A stretch of 64,000 bases of DNA from Hymenobacter busanensis. GTDB lineage: Bacteria; Bacteroidota; Bacteroidia; Cytophagales; Hymenobacteraceae. Below, piece after piece: positions 44,015-53,060 of the stretch; positions within the stretch are counted from its first letter, which is position 1; each line of letters begins with the position of its first letter. Location: NCBI RefSeq assembly GCF_008727865.1, contig NZ_VTWU01000006.1:1-64000 (forward strand). Reading direction: 5' to 3'. The translations under genes were made by a program, and so were the position numbers. Under the pieces are notes generated by a model. That model worked only from the letters and a program-made list of their open reading frames with translations. It was not told where the DNA came from and searched no databases.

Positions 44015-44206
44015 CTAGGCGCGGCGTACTTTTACGGCGTTCAAGCCCTTGCGTCCTTCCGACACTTCGAACTGAACCTTGTCGTTGTCACGGATTTCGT
44101 CGATGAGGCCGGTTACGTGAACGAAGATGTCTTCGCCAGTCTCGTCGTTTTTGATGAAACCAAAGCCTTTGGTTTCGTTGAAGAATTTTACAGTTCCTGT
44201 CTGCAT
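44015..44206 (-). CDS. cspA: Cold-shock domain protein
   Basis: The 63-residue product is a standard single cold-shock domain that binds single-stranded RNA/DNA: MQTGTVKFFNETKGFGFI with RNP1 (KGFGFI) and RNP2 (DIFVHV). It acts as an RNA chaperone. Length is typical. The gene has a long leader of about 100 bases and its own terminator, and sits upstream of deaD on the same strand. Confidence 0.96.
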   Translation of the reverse strand: MQTGTVKFFNETKGFGFIKNDETGEDIFVHVTGLIDEIRDNDKVQFEVSEGRKGLNAVKVRRA

Positions 44207-44314
44207 GATGATGGTATTGAAAAAACTATTTAAGCAAACTGCGACAGGACCCTACGTTAAATTCTGCACGAGAATAAGCGGTAGTGGCACGGTTGCTACT
44301 TTCCTTAAACGCTA

Positions 44315-44322
44315 TAAAGGTA
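44315..44322 (-). promoter_or_regulatory. Possible -7 element of csp
   Basis: TACCTTTA on the minus strand is one base from the consensus; it implies a leader of about 100 bases, as usual for csp genes. Confidence 0.4.
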
Positions 44323-44441
44323 GAACTAATTTTGAGAAATCCGCCGGTCGAATACATTATCATTCGAATACTTTAGCCGCTGGATTCGCTCTTCCCGCTT
44401 CCCAGGGCCACTAATCCTTCTTTCCTTCCCTTTCCCGCTTC

Positions 44442-45146
44442 ATGACTTTCGAGCAAACCTTCGCCCAGCTGCAAACCGCAGGTACCGAGCAAACCCGCAA
44501 GACATACCAGCGCCACGGCGCCGGCGCCGATGTGTTTGGCGTGAGCTTCGCGCAGCTTGGGCAGTTGAAAAAGCAGTTTGTTGGCCGTGGCAAAGACAAG
44601 GCCCACGCCCATGCAGTGGCCCAGCAACTGTGGAACACCCAGAATTTCGACGCGCAGCTCTTGGCCACGATGATTGCCGACGCAGCCCAACTCACCCCTA
44701 CCGAGGCGGAAAACTGGGCAGCCGGTATTCGCTGCCACATGCTGGCCGATGCCTTTGCCGCGCTGGTGGCAACAGCCCCGTTTGCCGACGAGTTGATGCA
44801 AAACTGGATTTCGACCGGCGACGAGCTGCGCCAGCGCATTGGCTACGCCCTGCTCAACCGCCTGGCGCTGCAGGACACGGCCCAGCCCGATACGTATTTT
44901 GAGCCCTATGTGCGGCAACTTGAAATGACGCTGCAACAAGCGCCCAACCGGGCCAAAGAAGCCATGAACAACTGCCTGATCGGCATTGGGAGCCGCAACG
45001 AGGCCCTGCGGCGGCGCGTGGAATCGGCGGCCGACCGCATCGGGCCGGTTACCATCGACCACGGCGACACGGCTTGCCAGACATTTGAGATTCGCCCGTA
45101 TCTGGCCAAGGTGTGGGCACGCAAGGCCAAAACAGCCGCCGTTTAA
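44442..45146 (+). CDS. DNA alkylation repair protein, AlkD-like
   Basis: HEAT-repeat DNA glycosylase family that removes alkylated purines. The 234-residue product is almost wholly helical and shows the AlkD-type TRKTYQRHGAGADVFGVSFAQL start and ENWAAGIRCHMLADAF. An AlkD-like acidic Asp/Arg catalytic pair cannot be fixed from sequence by eye. The C-terminus is Lys/Arg/Ala rich. It is followed after 20 bases by a thioesterase gene. Confidence 0.85.
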   Translation: MTFEQTFAQLQTAGTEQTRKTYQRHGAGADVFGVSFAQLGQLKKQFVGRGKDKAHAHAVAQQLWNTQNFDAQLLATMIADAAQLTPTEAENWAAGIRCHMLADAFAALVATAPFADELMQNWISTGDELRQRIGYALLNRLALQDTAQPDTYFEPYVRQLEMTLQQAPNRAKEAMNNCLIGIGSRNEALRRRVESAADRIGPVTIDHGDTACQTFEIRPYLAKVWARKAKTAAV

Positions 45147-45165
45147 CTTCCGCCAGAAGAGCACC

Positions 45166-45612
45166 ATGCCAACGCCACTACCCACCGACGCGAACAGTCC
45201 ACTGTTTCGGTTTGAGCGCACGTTTCGGGTGGAGGCCGCTGACATCGACGAGCTCAACCATGCCAATAACGTGGTGTACGTGCGCTGGGTGCAGGAAACA
45301 GCTGCCGCGCATTGGCTGACCGCCATTCCGGAGGCCGAGCACGACCAATACATCTGGATTGTGCGGGAACACCACGTGCGCTATCTGCGGCCTGCTTTTG
45401 AGGGCGACGAATTGCGGGCTTACACCTGGGTGGGCGACTACCGCGGCGCCCAGTCGCAGCGCTTCACGCGCATCGAACGAGTAGCCGATGGGGTGGTGCT
45501 GTGCGAGGCAGAGTCGCAGTGGGTGCTGCTGGACCCGCACACGCAGCGGCCCAAACGCGTGGAAGAAGCCGTGATGCAGCGGCTGCGCGCGCCGCTGCCG
45601 AAGCATTCCTGA
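45166..45612 (+). CDS. Acyl-CoA thioesterase, 4HBT hot-dog family
   Basis: Cleaves acyl-CoA. The 148-residue product contains the 4HBT signature ADIDELNHANNVVYVRWVQE with the catalytic Asp, then a beta-rich hot-dog fold. Start MPTPLPTD overlaps nothing and lies right after AlkD. A terminator follows, so the AlkD-thioesterase pair may be one transcript. Confidence 0.85.
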   Translation: MPTPLPTDANSPLFRFERTFRVEAADIDELNHANNVVYVRWVQETAAAHWLTAIPEAEHDQYIWIVREHHVRYLRPAFEGDELRAYTWVGDYRGAQSQRFTRIERVADGVVLCEAESQWVLLDPHTQRPKRVEEAVMQRLRAPLPKHS

Positions 45613-45636
45613 CAGATGATGGAATAGCCAAGCAAA

Positions 45637-45671
45637 ACGGCCCGCAGCATACGCTACGGGCCGCTTTTTTT
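45637..45671. terminator. Terminator of the AlkD-thioesterase pair
   Basis: Stem AACGGCCCGxAGC with its complement, loop ATAC, then TTTTTTT. Confidence 0.92.
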
Positions 45672-45697
45672 GTCGACATTGAAGCCAAAGCCTGGTT

Positions 45698-46618
45698 CTA
45701 CCGGCCACCGCGTGCGTTGCGGGCGTGGCCTTCGGGGTCGCCGAAGTAGCCACCGTGGCCGCCCCGGTTGCCACGGTCGTCATCATCGCGGCGGCGGTCG
45801 GTGGAATACTGGTTGCGGCCGCGCCGGTCATCGTCGTCCTCGTTGCGGCGGTTTTGGTTGCCGTTGCGGCCTTCGTACAAGTCGCTTCGGTAGCCGCGGC
45901 CCATGCCGGCGCCGGGATGCTCCCGCTCGTAAGCCGGGCCGTAGTCGGATGAGCCTCTGCGGCCACTGCGCCGGTCGTCTTCCTCGAAACGGCGGCTGCC
46001 TTGGTTGCCGTAGCCGCTGGTGTATTGGCTACGGCCGCGCTGATTGTCGTTCCGGTCGTCGTTGTCGGAACGGCGGCCCTGGTTCCCACCTTCGTAGAGG
46101 TCGGAGCGGTAGCCGCGGCCCATGCCGGCACCCGGATGTTCGCGTTCATAAGCCGGGCCGTAATCCGACGAAGAATTGTAGCCACCATAGTTGCCGCCGC
46201 GCCGGTCGTCGTCGCGGTCCGCGTATCGGTCGGAGTTGCCGTAACCGCTGCGGTACTGGTTCCGGCGTTCTTCTTGGTCGTCAAAACGGGTGTCGTATTC
46301 GCTGCTGTAGGAGCCGTAGGCGCGGCCGTAGCCGTAGTCGTCGTCGCCGTAGCTGCTGCCGTAGCCGCCGGAATAGCCGCCACGCGTGCCATAGCCAGCG
46401 TCTGCGCCCGACATGCCGTAACCGCCGCCGGAACCGTAGCCGCCGCTGCGACGGTCGTCGTCTTGGTCGTTGCGGTAGCGGCTGCTGTATTGGTTGCGGC
46501 CGCGGCGGGCGTCCTCGTCATTGGCGTACTGGTTGCGGCTGCGGTTGTCGTCGGAGGACTGGAAACGGCCGCGGTCGTCGCGGTCTTCGTTGCGGTAGTT
46601 ATTGCGGGTGTCGGCCAT
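45698..46618 (-). CDS. Low-complexity Asp/Arg/Gly/Tyr-rich protein with duplicated module
   Basis: A 306-residue, probably disordered protein, start MADTRNNYRNEDRD. Two near-identical copies of SSDYGPAYEREHPGAGMGRG, extended by YRSDLYEG, occur around residues 149-178 and 219-248. Long runs of Asp, Arg, Tyr and Gly surround them. The C-terminus, GYFGDPEGHARNARGGR, resembles a short motif (FGDPEGHAEAA) seen in many stress-linked small proteins. The gene is divergent from addA (114 bases apart). Such composition suits a condensate-forming or desiccation protectant role, but no function is known. Confidence 0.82.
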   Translation of the reverse strand: MADTRNNYRNEDRDDRGRFQSSDDNRSRNQYANDEDARRGRNQYSSRYRNDQDDDRRSGGYGSGGGYGMSGADAGYGTRGGYSGGYGSSYGDDDYGYGRAYGSYSSEYDTRFDDQEERRNQYRSGYGNSDRYADRDDDRRGGNYGGYNSSSDYGPAYEREHPGAGMGRGYRSDLYEGGNQGRRSDNDDRNDNQRGRSQYTSGYGNQGSRRFEEDDRRSGRRGSSDYGPAYEREHPGAGMGRGYRSDLYEGRNGNQNRRNEDDDDRRGRNQYSTDRRRDDDDRGNRGGHGGYFGDPEGHARNARGGR

Positions 46619-46732
46619 GGTTGTGGGAAATGAGGGTGAGAAAAAGAAACGAGGGTTCTTTTTACTGCCCCGATTTTGCCCGGGTTTCACGAGCATCCTC
46701 ACTACCTTTATTTCCCGCTTTCTGCTCCCTAC

Positions 46733-49700
46733 ATGCCCGATACCTTCCGCATTTATTCCGCTTCCGCCGGCTCCGGCAAAACCTATCAACTGACCAAAGA
46801 ATACCTGCGGCTGGCCCTGGGCGCCGACGACCCCGGTTACTACAAAACCGTGCTGGCCATTACCTTCACCAACGCCGCTGCGGCCGAAATGAAGGAGCGC
46901 ATTGTGGGTGCGCTGCGCGGGTTTGCCCACCCCGGCACCGACCCTAAAGCCGATGCCCTGCTGGCCGAGCTGGCCGAGGAAATGGCCGCCGACGGCCTGC
47001 TGCCGCGCGTGCTCGACACGCCCGAGCAGCGCCAGGGGCTGCTGCGCACCCGCGCCAGCCGCACGTTTCGGCTGGTGCTCTACCACTACGCCGATTTCGC
47101 CGTCAGCACCATCGACTCGTTTGTGCAGCGCGTGGTGCAGGCTTTCACGCGGGAGCTGGGCCTACCGGCCGCCTTTGAGGTGGAGCTCGACGACGAATCG
47201 GTGCTGCACGCGGCCGTGGCGCTGCTGCTCGACAAGGTGAACCGCGGCGAGGAGCACCAGCTGCTCACCCGCACCCTGCAGGACTACGCCCTGAGCAAGG
47301 CCGAGGAAGGCCGCAGCTGGAACACGCTGCCCGACGAGCTGATGCGCTTCGGCAAGTTTCTGCTGAACGAATCGGTGCACGAGGCCGTGGCGCAGCTGCA
47401 GCAGATGGAGCTGAAGGAGTTTCGCACGCTGCACCGCACCCTCAAGCAGAAGCGCGAAGAGCTGGACGCGCTGGTGAAAGGCATTGCCGACCGCGCCCTC
47501 GAAGCCCTCGAAACCCACGGCGTGACGCCCGATTTGCTGGCCGGCGGCGAGCGGGGCGTGTACACGCACTTCAAGAACTGGCACCGCTGGCTGGAAGCCG
47601 GCGACACCCCCACCGCCACGGCCGCCAAAGTAGCCGAAAGCGGCGTATGGGCCAGCACCACGGGCAAAAAAGAGCCGCACAAAAGCCGGGTAGAGGCCGT
47701 AGCGCCTATTCTGCAGGAGGCCTTTGAGGAGCTGACGCTGGTGCGGCTGCGCTTTCTGAGCCAGTATTTGCTGATGGAAGGGCTGCTGCCGCACTTATTT
47801 CACGTGTCGCTGCTGAGCGAGCTGAGCAAGGCTGTGCAGCAGGTGAGCCAGGAGCGCAACGTGGTGCTCATTGGCGAGTTCAACCGCCGGCTGGCCCAGA
47901 TTGTGCTGCGCGAGCCGGTGCCGTTTCTCTACGAGCGGCTGGGCGAGCGGTACCAGCATTTGCTCATCGACGAGTTTCAGGACACTTCGGAGCTGCAGTG
48001 GAACAACCTGCTGCCGCTCGTGGAAAACGCCGTGGCCGGCGGCAACCTCTCCCTGGCCGTGGGCGACGCCAAACAGGCCATTTACCGCTGGCGCGGCGGC
48101 GACATGGAACAGATTCTGCGCCTTTACCGAGGCGAGCCACAGCCGCTGATTGACCGGGCGCAGGACGAAGAAACCCGCGACATTCTGGCGGCGCGCTATA
48201 TGGGTTTGGCCGGGGCGCTGGAGCCGGCGTCGCTGCAAACCAACTTCCGCTCGGGGCCGCAAATCATTCAGTTCAACAACGACTTCTTCGCCCACGTCAG
48301 CCAGGGCCACCCGCAGCTACCGCTGGTGCAGGCTATTTACGACGCGGAGTTCGGCCAAAGCTCGCCCGACGGAGCTGCCGATGCGCCGCCGAGCCACGTG
48401 GAGCTGCTCTTCACCCAGCCCGACGCGCCCGCCCGCCTCTACCACCCGGCCGAAGGCCGCTACGCCGACGAGCCGCTGCCCGGCCACCTCGCCACCGACG
48501 CGCTGCCTTACGAGGAAAGCACGCTCTACCTCACGCTGGCCTTCATCGAGCAGGCCCTGGCCGACGGCTTTCGGCCCCAGGACGTGGCCGTGCTCTGCCG
48601 CCGCCGCGACCAGTCGCGGCGCGTGGCCAAGTTTCTGAAGGAGCGCGGCTACGACATCATTTCGGCCGACTCGCTCTCGTTGGAGTTTGCTGAAGTGGTG
48701 AACCTGCTGGTAGCCATTCTGCGCGTGCTGCACCAGCCCACCGATTCGCTGGCCCGCGTGGAGGCGCTGCTGCTCGTGGACAAAGTGGTGCGCGGCGTGC
48801 CGCCCACGCCCACCCGCGCCCGCCGCATTGCCGCCATTGCCAAGGAAGAGCGCGCCCTCCCCTTCTTCGACGAGTTGCGCCGCCTGGGCTACGACGTGCA
48901 GGAACGCCAGACCGGCAACCTCGACCTTTACGAGTTGAGCGAGAAGCTGATGGGTTTGTTTGGCCTGCTGCACCGCCGCGAGGAAAGCGAGTACCTGTTC
49001 CGCTTCCTCGATCTGACGCTGGAATACTCCCTGCGCTTCGGCAACAACCTGGGCAACTTCCTCACCTACTGGGACCAGCGCAAGAGCAACCTGAGCATCA
49101 ACGCCCCCGCCGGCCGCGACGCCATTACCATCACCACCGTGCACAAGGCCAAGGGGTTGGCCTACGGCGTGGTCATCGTGCCCTTTGCTGACTGGAGCCT
49201 GGAGCCGCGCCGCGGCGAATACCTCTGGGGCCGCCTGCCCGACGAGGAAGACCGCCCCGTGGCCGACATGCCGCCCGTGGCGGTGGTGTCGCAGCGCGAG
49301 GCCCTTTACCACACCGCCCTGACCGAGCAGTACCGCGCCGAGCGCGAAAAAACCTTCGTAGAAGCTCTGAACCTGCTATACGTAGCCTTCACGCGCCCGC
49401 GCCACCGCCTCTACATCCTCTCGCGCCGCCCCGAGGGCGCGGCCAGCAAGAAAGACGACTCGGCGCCCGCTGCCAACGTGGCTCAGCTGCTGCACCGCTA
49501 CCTCTCCGACCTCGGCCAGTGGAGCGACGAGCAGCTGACCTACGTGCTCAGCCCAGGCGCCCCGCCGCAACAAGCTAATAGCCAACAGCCCATAGCGAAT
49601 AGCTTTCCACTAAACAACCTGGCCACGGCCGACTGGGAGCAGCGCCTGCGGCTGCGGCGCCACGCCACCACCGTGTTCGACTTCTCGGAGCAGGAGCAGC

Positions 49701-50149
49701 AGCGCGACTGGAACCGCAAGCTGCACTTTGCCCTGCGCCGGGTGCTGGTGGCCCACGATGCGGTGCGCGTGGCCGGCCAGCTCACGGCCGAGGGCTTGGT
49801 GAGCCGGCGCGAGCAGCCGGAACTGCTGGAGCGCCTGCGCCGCGTGGTGCAGCACCCGCACATGGCCCACTTCTTCAGCCCGCAGGTGGCCGCCGAAACC
49901 GAGCGCGAAATCCTCGTGGGCGGGCACCCGCGCGAGGACTACAAGCCCGACCGCATCGTGTTCGAGCCCAACGCCGGCCCGGCGCCCGGTCGCGTTACAT
50001 TGATTGATTTCCGGGTGCCGCCGCCCGAGCCCCGGCACCGGGAGATGCTGCAGCGCTACGGGCAGCTGTTCCGCCGCCTGGGCTACACCGATGTGCAAGG
50101 GGTTATTTACTACTTCGAAACGGAGGAAGTGGTGGCGTTTGCGTGCTGA
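46733..50149 (+). CDS. addA: AddA/RecB-like UvrD-family helicase-nuclease
   Basis: ATP-dependent DNA helicase of double-strand-break repair. The 1138-residue product has Walker A (SAGSGKT at 11-17), the Walker B-like DEFQDTSELQW and GDAKQAIYRWRGGD. It also has a Val-rich TVHKAKGLAYGVV motif and the final helicase motifs. The C-terminal region resembles the RecB-type nuclease, but where active nucleases have a D-Y/F-K sequence it reads LIDFRVPPPE, so the catalytic Lys is Arg. Start MPDTFRIYSAS. Its usual partner addB is separate (53639-56710). Confidence 0.9.
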   Translation: MPDTFRIYSASAGSGKTYQLTKEYLRLALGADDPGYYKTVLAITFTNAAAAEMKERIVGALRGFAHPGTDPKADALLAELAEEMAADGLLPRVLDTPEQRQGLLRTRASRTFRLVLYHYADFAVSTIDSFVQRVVQAFTRELGLPAAFEVELDDESVLHAAVALLLDKVNRGEEHQLLTRTLQDYALSKAEEGRSWNTLPDELMRFGKFLLNESVHEAVAQLQQMELKEFRTLHRTLKQKREELDALVKGIADRALEALETHGVTPDLLAGGERGVYTHFKNWHRWLEAGDTPTATAAKVAESGVWASTTGKKEPHKSRVEAVAPILQEAFEELTLVRLRFLSQYLLMEGLLPHLFHVSLLSELSKAVQQVSQERNVVLIGEFNRRLAQIVLREPVPFLYERLGERYQHLLIDEFQDTSELQWNNLLPLVENAVAGGNLSLAVGDAKQAIYRWRGGDMEQILRLYRGEPQPLIDRAQDEETRDILAARYMGLAGALEPASLQTNFRSGPQIIQFNNDFFAHVSQGHPQLPLVQAIYDAEFGQSSPDGAADAPPSHVELLFTQPDAPARLYHPAEGRYADEPLPGHLATDALPYEESTLYLTLAFIEQALADGFRPQDVAVLCRRRDQSRRVAKFLKERGYDIISADSLSLEFAEVVNLLVAILRVLHQPTDSLARVEALLLVDKVVRGVPPTPTRARRIAAIAKEERALPFFDELRRLGYDVQERQTGNLDLYELSEKLMGLFGLLHRREESEYLFRFLDLTLEYSLRFGNNLGNFLTYWDQRKSNLSINAPAGRDAITITTVHKAKGLAYGVVIVPFADWSLEPRRGEYLWGRLPDEEDRPVADMPPVAVVSQREALYHTALTEQYRAEREKTFVEALNLLYVAFTRPRHRLYILSRRPEGAASKKDDSAPAANVAQLLHRYLSDLGQWSDEQLTYVLSPGAPPQQANSQQPIANSFPLNNLATADWEQRLRLRRHATTVFDFSEQEQQRDWNRKLHFALRRVLVAHDAVRVAGQLTAEGLVSRREQPELLERLRRVVQHPHMAHFFSPQVAAETEREILVGGHPREDYKPDRIVFEPNAGPAPGRVTLIDFRVPPPEPRHREMLQRYGQLFRRLGYTDVQGVIYYFETEEVVAFAC
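49568..49606 (+). repeat. AGCTAATAG-type short repeat tract inside addA
   Basis: The tract CAAGCTAATAGCCAACAGCC and the rest up to AATAGCTT consists of degenerate AATAGC/AACAGC units. It encodes QQANSQQPIANS in a linker. Such units are usually intergenic in this phylum. Confidence 0.6.
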
Positions 50150-50195
50150 TGCGCTTGCCTTTCCGAAAGTTGTTGCGGCTGCTTTCGGGTATCGG

Positions 50196-51398
50196 CTACG
50201 GCAGCTCGGGCCTTTCCTTCGGCTCCGACAAATAATACCGCAGGGCGCCGCTTACGGTGTCGGCTAGCAAGGTCAGCTTAGCACCAAGCTCGGTTTTCAT
50301 CTGGAAACGCACTTCACCGGGGCGTTGCGGCGAGTTGAAACGGCGCAGGCTGCGCAACGGCACAATTTGCGGCTTGCTTGGCGCAGCCCGCGAAATCAGG
50401 CCCAGCTTCTTGCCTTCGTCATCGAAGAAGTAGTGCGTACGAGTTGCCGGGAGGTAATAATGGTGCAGGTCGTAACCCAAACCGTAGTTGTCAATGGCGT
50501 TCAAAGAGAACTGCGCCAGCACCTTCCCTTCCCGGTCCTGCACCACGTTGTTGGGCTGGCGCATCGGCAGATCATGACCCAGTGAATCGGTATCGGGCGC
50601 ATAAGCCACCAGCATGGCATGGTTGCTTAGCCAGGTGGTGGCGCCCACCGACGTGTTGGGACGCTTGAAGTTGATAATCCGGCCATCGGCGCGCAGCAAT
50701 TCGTAGCTTGTCAGCAAGGCTTGGCCGTCGGCGGACAGCAAGGGCTGCCCTCCATTAGAGGCGCCCAGAAACCACTGATTTACGCCCGCGTGCCGCAGGC
50801 GGCCGGTTTTAGCATCGAGCAACACCAGCAAGTCGCCGCCCACGTCGCTGCCGTCGGGCCCGAAGCCAACCAAGAACGCGAGGCTGCCGAAAGCGGGTAG
50901 ATAGCCCAGGTATTGCGGGCGGAAGGGGTCGGTGTCGATAACAAAATCCTCGCCCATAGCTGCCGCAAGTTCTTTGGTTTTGCGCAGCGTTTGGCTGAAC
51001 ACCGGCTTACCGGCCGCATCGCGCAGCCGAAAACGATAAATTACATCGAAGCCGCGGGCCGTATCGATGCTGGTTACCCGGATGTCCGCGCCCGTAGAAT
51101 CGATACTGTTCGTCCGTTGCCGGTAAATCTTCTGCAAGGGCCGGTTGCGGTCGGGGCTGGCGCTGGTGTAGAGTTGATACGCGACACCGGCTATATCCAC
51201 TGGCTGAAACTGCGGCGTTTCTACGGTATCGTGGCTGATTAGCGGCAGGTAGAGCGGGCCATTTATCGGGGCTGTACTCGACGCAACCGGCAATGGCTTA
51301 GCTGATGGCGGGACACTGGGTAACTCTTTCGTATCGGCAGAACGAGTTTCGCACCCTATTAGCACCAAAGCTAAAATTCCAAAACGAGCAATACGCAT
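50196..51398 (-). CDS. Lipoprotein of unknown function
   Basis: A 400-residue product. MRIARFGILALVLIGC gives a lipobox (LVLIGC) with a probable lipidated Cys at 16. The rest looks like a beta-rich repeat protein with a run of aspartate/glycine turns (FGPDGSDVGGDLLVLLDAKTG). It may be a beta-propeller. Start MRIARFG is preferred over an upstream Met. It is convergent to addA; no obvious terminator separates them. Function unknown. Confidence 0.75.
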   Translation of the reverse strand: MRIARFGILALVLIGCETRSADTKELPSVPPSAKPLPVASSTAPINGPLYLPLISHDTVETPQFQPVDIAGVAYQLYTSASPDRNRPLQKIYRQRTNSIDSTGADIRVTSIDTARGFDVIYRFRLRDAAGKPVFSQTLRKTKELAAAMGEDFVIDTDPFRPQYLGYLPAFGSLAFLVGFGPDGSDVGGDLLVLLDAKTGRLRHAGVNQWFLGASNGGQPLLSADGQALLTSYELLRADGRIINFKRPNTSVGATTWLSNHAMLVAYAPDTDSLGHDLPMRQPNNVVQDREGKVLAQFSLNAIDNYGLGYDLHHYYLPATRTHYFFDDEGKKLGLISRAAPSKPQIVPLRSLRRFNSPQRPGEVRFQMKTELGAKLTLLADTVSGALRYYLSEPKERPELP

Positions 51399-51462
51399 AG
51401 CGGCTTCGGCCTGCGCATGGGAGCCAGTACCGAAGCCGCAAGATTCAAAAAACCGGCAGATG

Positions 51463-51990
51463 TTACACCTGGGCCACGCTATTCGGCCCGGTGCCAACCT
51501 GCAGGTTGCGCACGGCCCGCGCCACTTCCGGCATGGCCAGCACCAACGACGCCAGCGACACCACCGAAGCCGTCTGGCAATAGAAGCAGAGGGCTTTGTT
51601 TTCCTGCCATTCCTCGCGGGCCAAGGTGAGGTTGGTCAGCACGTCGCCCGCAATTTTGGCGCCCATCAGCAGAGGTAGCCACGGCTGGTTGAGGGCCCGG
51701 CCCTTGCCGCCGGCCGAGGCCAGCGCCGTTGTCAGGCCGTAGGTGATGACCATGCCGGCCGCATCGGGCAGGTCGAGGCGCTTGTAGGCGTAGTCGGAGG
51801 CGTCCACTTTGTCGGAGTCGAACACGTCCAGGGGCGGGTCGGGCAGGTGCTTGATGATGCCGGTTTGGTAGAGCGTCACAATCTGGCCCAGGGCCACGCC
51901 CAGCAGCGAGAGGCCGATGATCCAGCGGCGGCGTTTCAGGTCGGGGGTTTGCGCGTTGCGCAGCTCGTGGCTGAGGGTATGCGGGTTCAT
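51463..51990 (-). CDS. Vitamin K epoxide reductase-like membrane protein
   Basis: A 175-residue membrane protein with several hydrophobic helices. CFYCQTASVVSLASLVLAM holds a CxxC motif preceding a membrane helix, as in VKOR-type disulfide formation enzymes. The residues PWLPLLMGAKIAGD and YLRDPDAAGMVITYGL lie in further helices. It may re-oxidise a periplasmic thiol protein, or may be a VKOR-like protein of unknown role; no thioredoxin domain is fused. Start MNPHTLSHE is the first codon. Confidence 0.75.
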   Translation of the reverse strand: MNPHTLSHELRNAQTPDLKRRRWIIGLSLLGVALGQIVTLYQTGIIKHLPDPPLDVFDSDKVDASDYAYKRLDLPDAAGMVITYGLTTALASAGGKGRALNQPWLPLLMGAKIAGDVLTNLTLAREEWQENKALCFYCQTASVVSLASLVLAMPEVARAVRNLQVGTGPNSVAQV

Positions 51991-52177
51991 AGCAAACGGG
52001 TTGGAGGGGCTGAAAACCAGAAATCGGGACGCATAGCGGCGAAGGAGTTACGCAGCTTCGGCGCTTAGGTTGAAGCCACCGCAACGCCGCCGCCAGCCGA
52101 ATACTTTAGTCCCAGTCTGCTATGCTTTCAGTTGCTGTTTGAGCCCAGAACCGTTGCCCGGCTGCGCGGCGGCGGCG

Positions 52178-52185
52178 TAGCTTTG
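52178..52185 (+). promoter_or_regulatory. Near-leaderless promoter of the GNAT gene
   Basis: TAGCTTTG matches TAnnTTTG; TTG lies 21 bases upstream. The -7 element ends six bases before the ATG. Confidence 0.75.
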
Positions 52186-52191
52186 CCGGCC

Positions 52192-52701
52192 ATGCCCCAC
52201 AAGCTGCCCGAAACCGCCCGCCTCGCCCTGCGCCCCATCACCGCGGCCGACTACGACCTGTATTACCTGCTCAACACCGACGCCGAGGTAATGCGCCACA
52301 TCGGCCCGCCGCGCAGCCCCGAACTGGTGCGCGAATTTCTGGCCAACATGGCAGCCGATTACGCCCGCTGGCCGGGCCTGGGCCGCTGGTTTACCGTCGA
52401 AAAAGCAACCGGCGCCGTGGTGGGCATTCACCTGCTCAAGCCCCTGGAAGCCAGCGGCCACATTGAGCTGGGCTACCGGCTGCTGCCCGCCTACTGGGGC
52501 CGCGGCTACGCCACCGAAATGGGGCGGGCTTTGGTGGAGTACGGCTTTCAGGAGTTGGGCCTGCAGCAGATTGTGGGCATCACCGCGCCCGACAACCTCG
52601 CCTCGCAGCACGTGCTGGAAAAATGCGGCCTGCGCTACCAGCACATGGCCCACTTCTACGGCGCCGACGTGCGCTTCTACACCGCCGACAACCCCGCTTA
52701 A
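52192..52701 (+). CDS. GNAT-family N-acetyltransferase
   Basis: Transfers an acetyl group from acetyl-CoA. The 169-residue product resembles the RimJ/RimL group: LALRPITAADYDLYYLL, and the acetyl-CoA site LLPAYWGRGYATEMGRAL. HIELGYRLLP precedes it. Substrate unknown, probably a protein or small amine. Start MPHKLPETARL is supported by the promoter; the longer in-frame start would include the promoter. Confidence 0.88.
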   Translation: MPHKLPETARLALRPITAADYDLYYLLNTDAEVMRHIGPPRSPELVREFLANMAADYARWPGLGRWFTVEKATGAVVGIHLLKPLEASGHIELGYRLLPAYWGRGYATEMGRALVEYGFQELGLQQIVGITAPDNLASQHVLEKCGLRYQHMAHFYGADVRFYTADNPA

Positions 52702-52714
52702 CCTGCCCCCGCGC

Positions 52715-53020
52715 ATGCCTCATCAATTGCTGCTCGTCGTCGAAACCACGCTGCACCTGCCGGGCCTGGGCTTGCTGGTGATGTCGAGCCCGCACGAAGC
52801 TGGACTGCGCCGCTTTCCGCTGCACGCCAATCTGGAGGTGGAAGTGCGCCTGGCCGAGGGTCCGCTCACGGTGCCGGCGTCGGTGGAAGAGCTGCAGCGC
52901 GGCCTCGATGGCGAACGGCCCGAGTATGTGCTCCTGCTCGAATCGGACGCTGTGCCGGAACTGCCGACCGGCACGGAAATCTGGCTTTCGGAGGAGTGGG
53001 CGGGAATTTATGGGGTATGA
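52715..53020 (+). CDS. Small hypothetical protein
   Basis: A 101-residue product beginning MPHQLLLVVETTLHL. The sequence is rich in alternating hydrophobic and charged residues, with VEVRLAEGPLTVPASVEELQ. It starts 13 bases after the GNAT stop and is likely co-transcribed. A compact beta-rich fold seems likely. No family recognised. Confidence 0.65.
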   Translation: MPHQLLLVVETTLHLPGLGLLVMSSPHEAGLRRFPLHANLEVEVRLAEGPLTVPASVEELQRGLDGERPEYVLLLESDAVPELPTGTEIWLSEEWAGIYGV

Positions 53021-53060
53021 ATTCGTGATATAGTGCTCTGTAATCCGTAAGAGGGCCTTA

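Noticed and set aside
46001-46633. Val/Ala-rich plus-strand frame opposite the low-complexity protein
   Set aside because: The repeat composition of the minus-strand gene generates it; no motif or start signal supports it.
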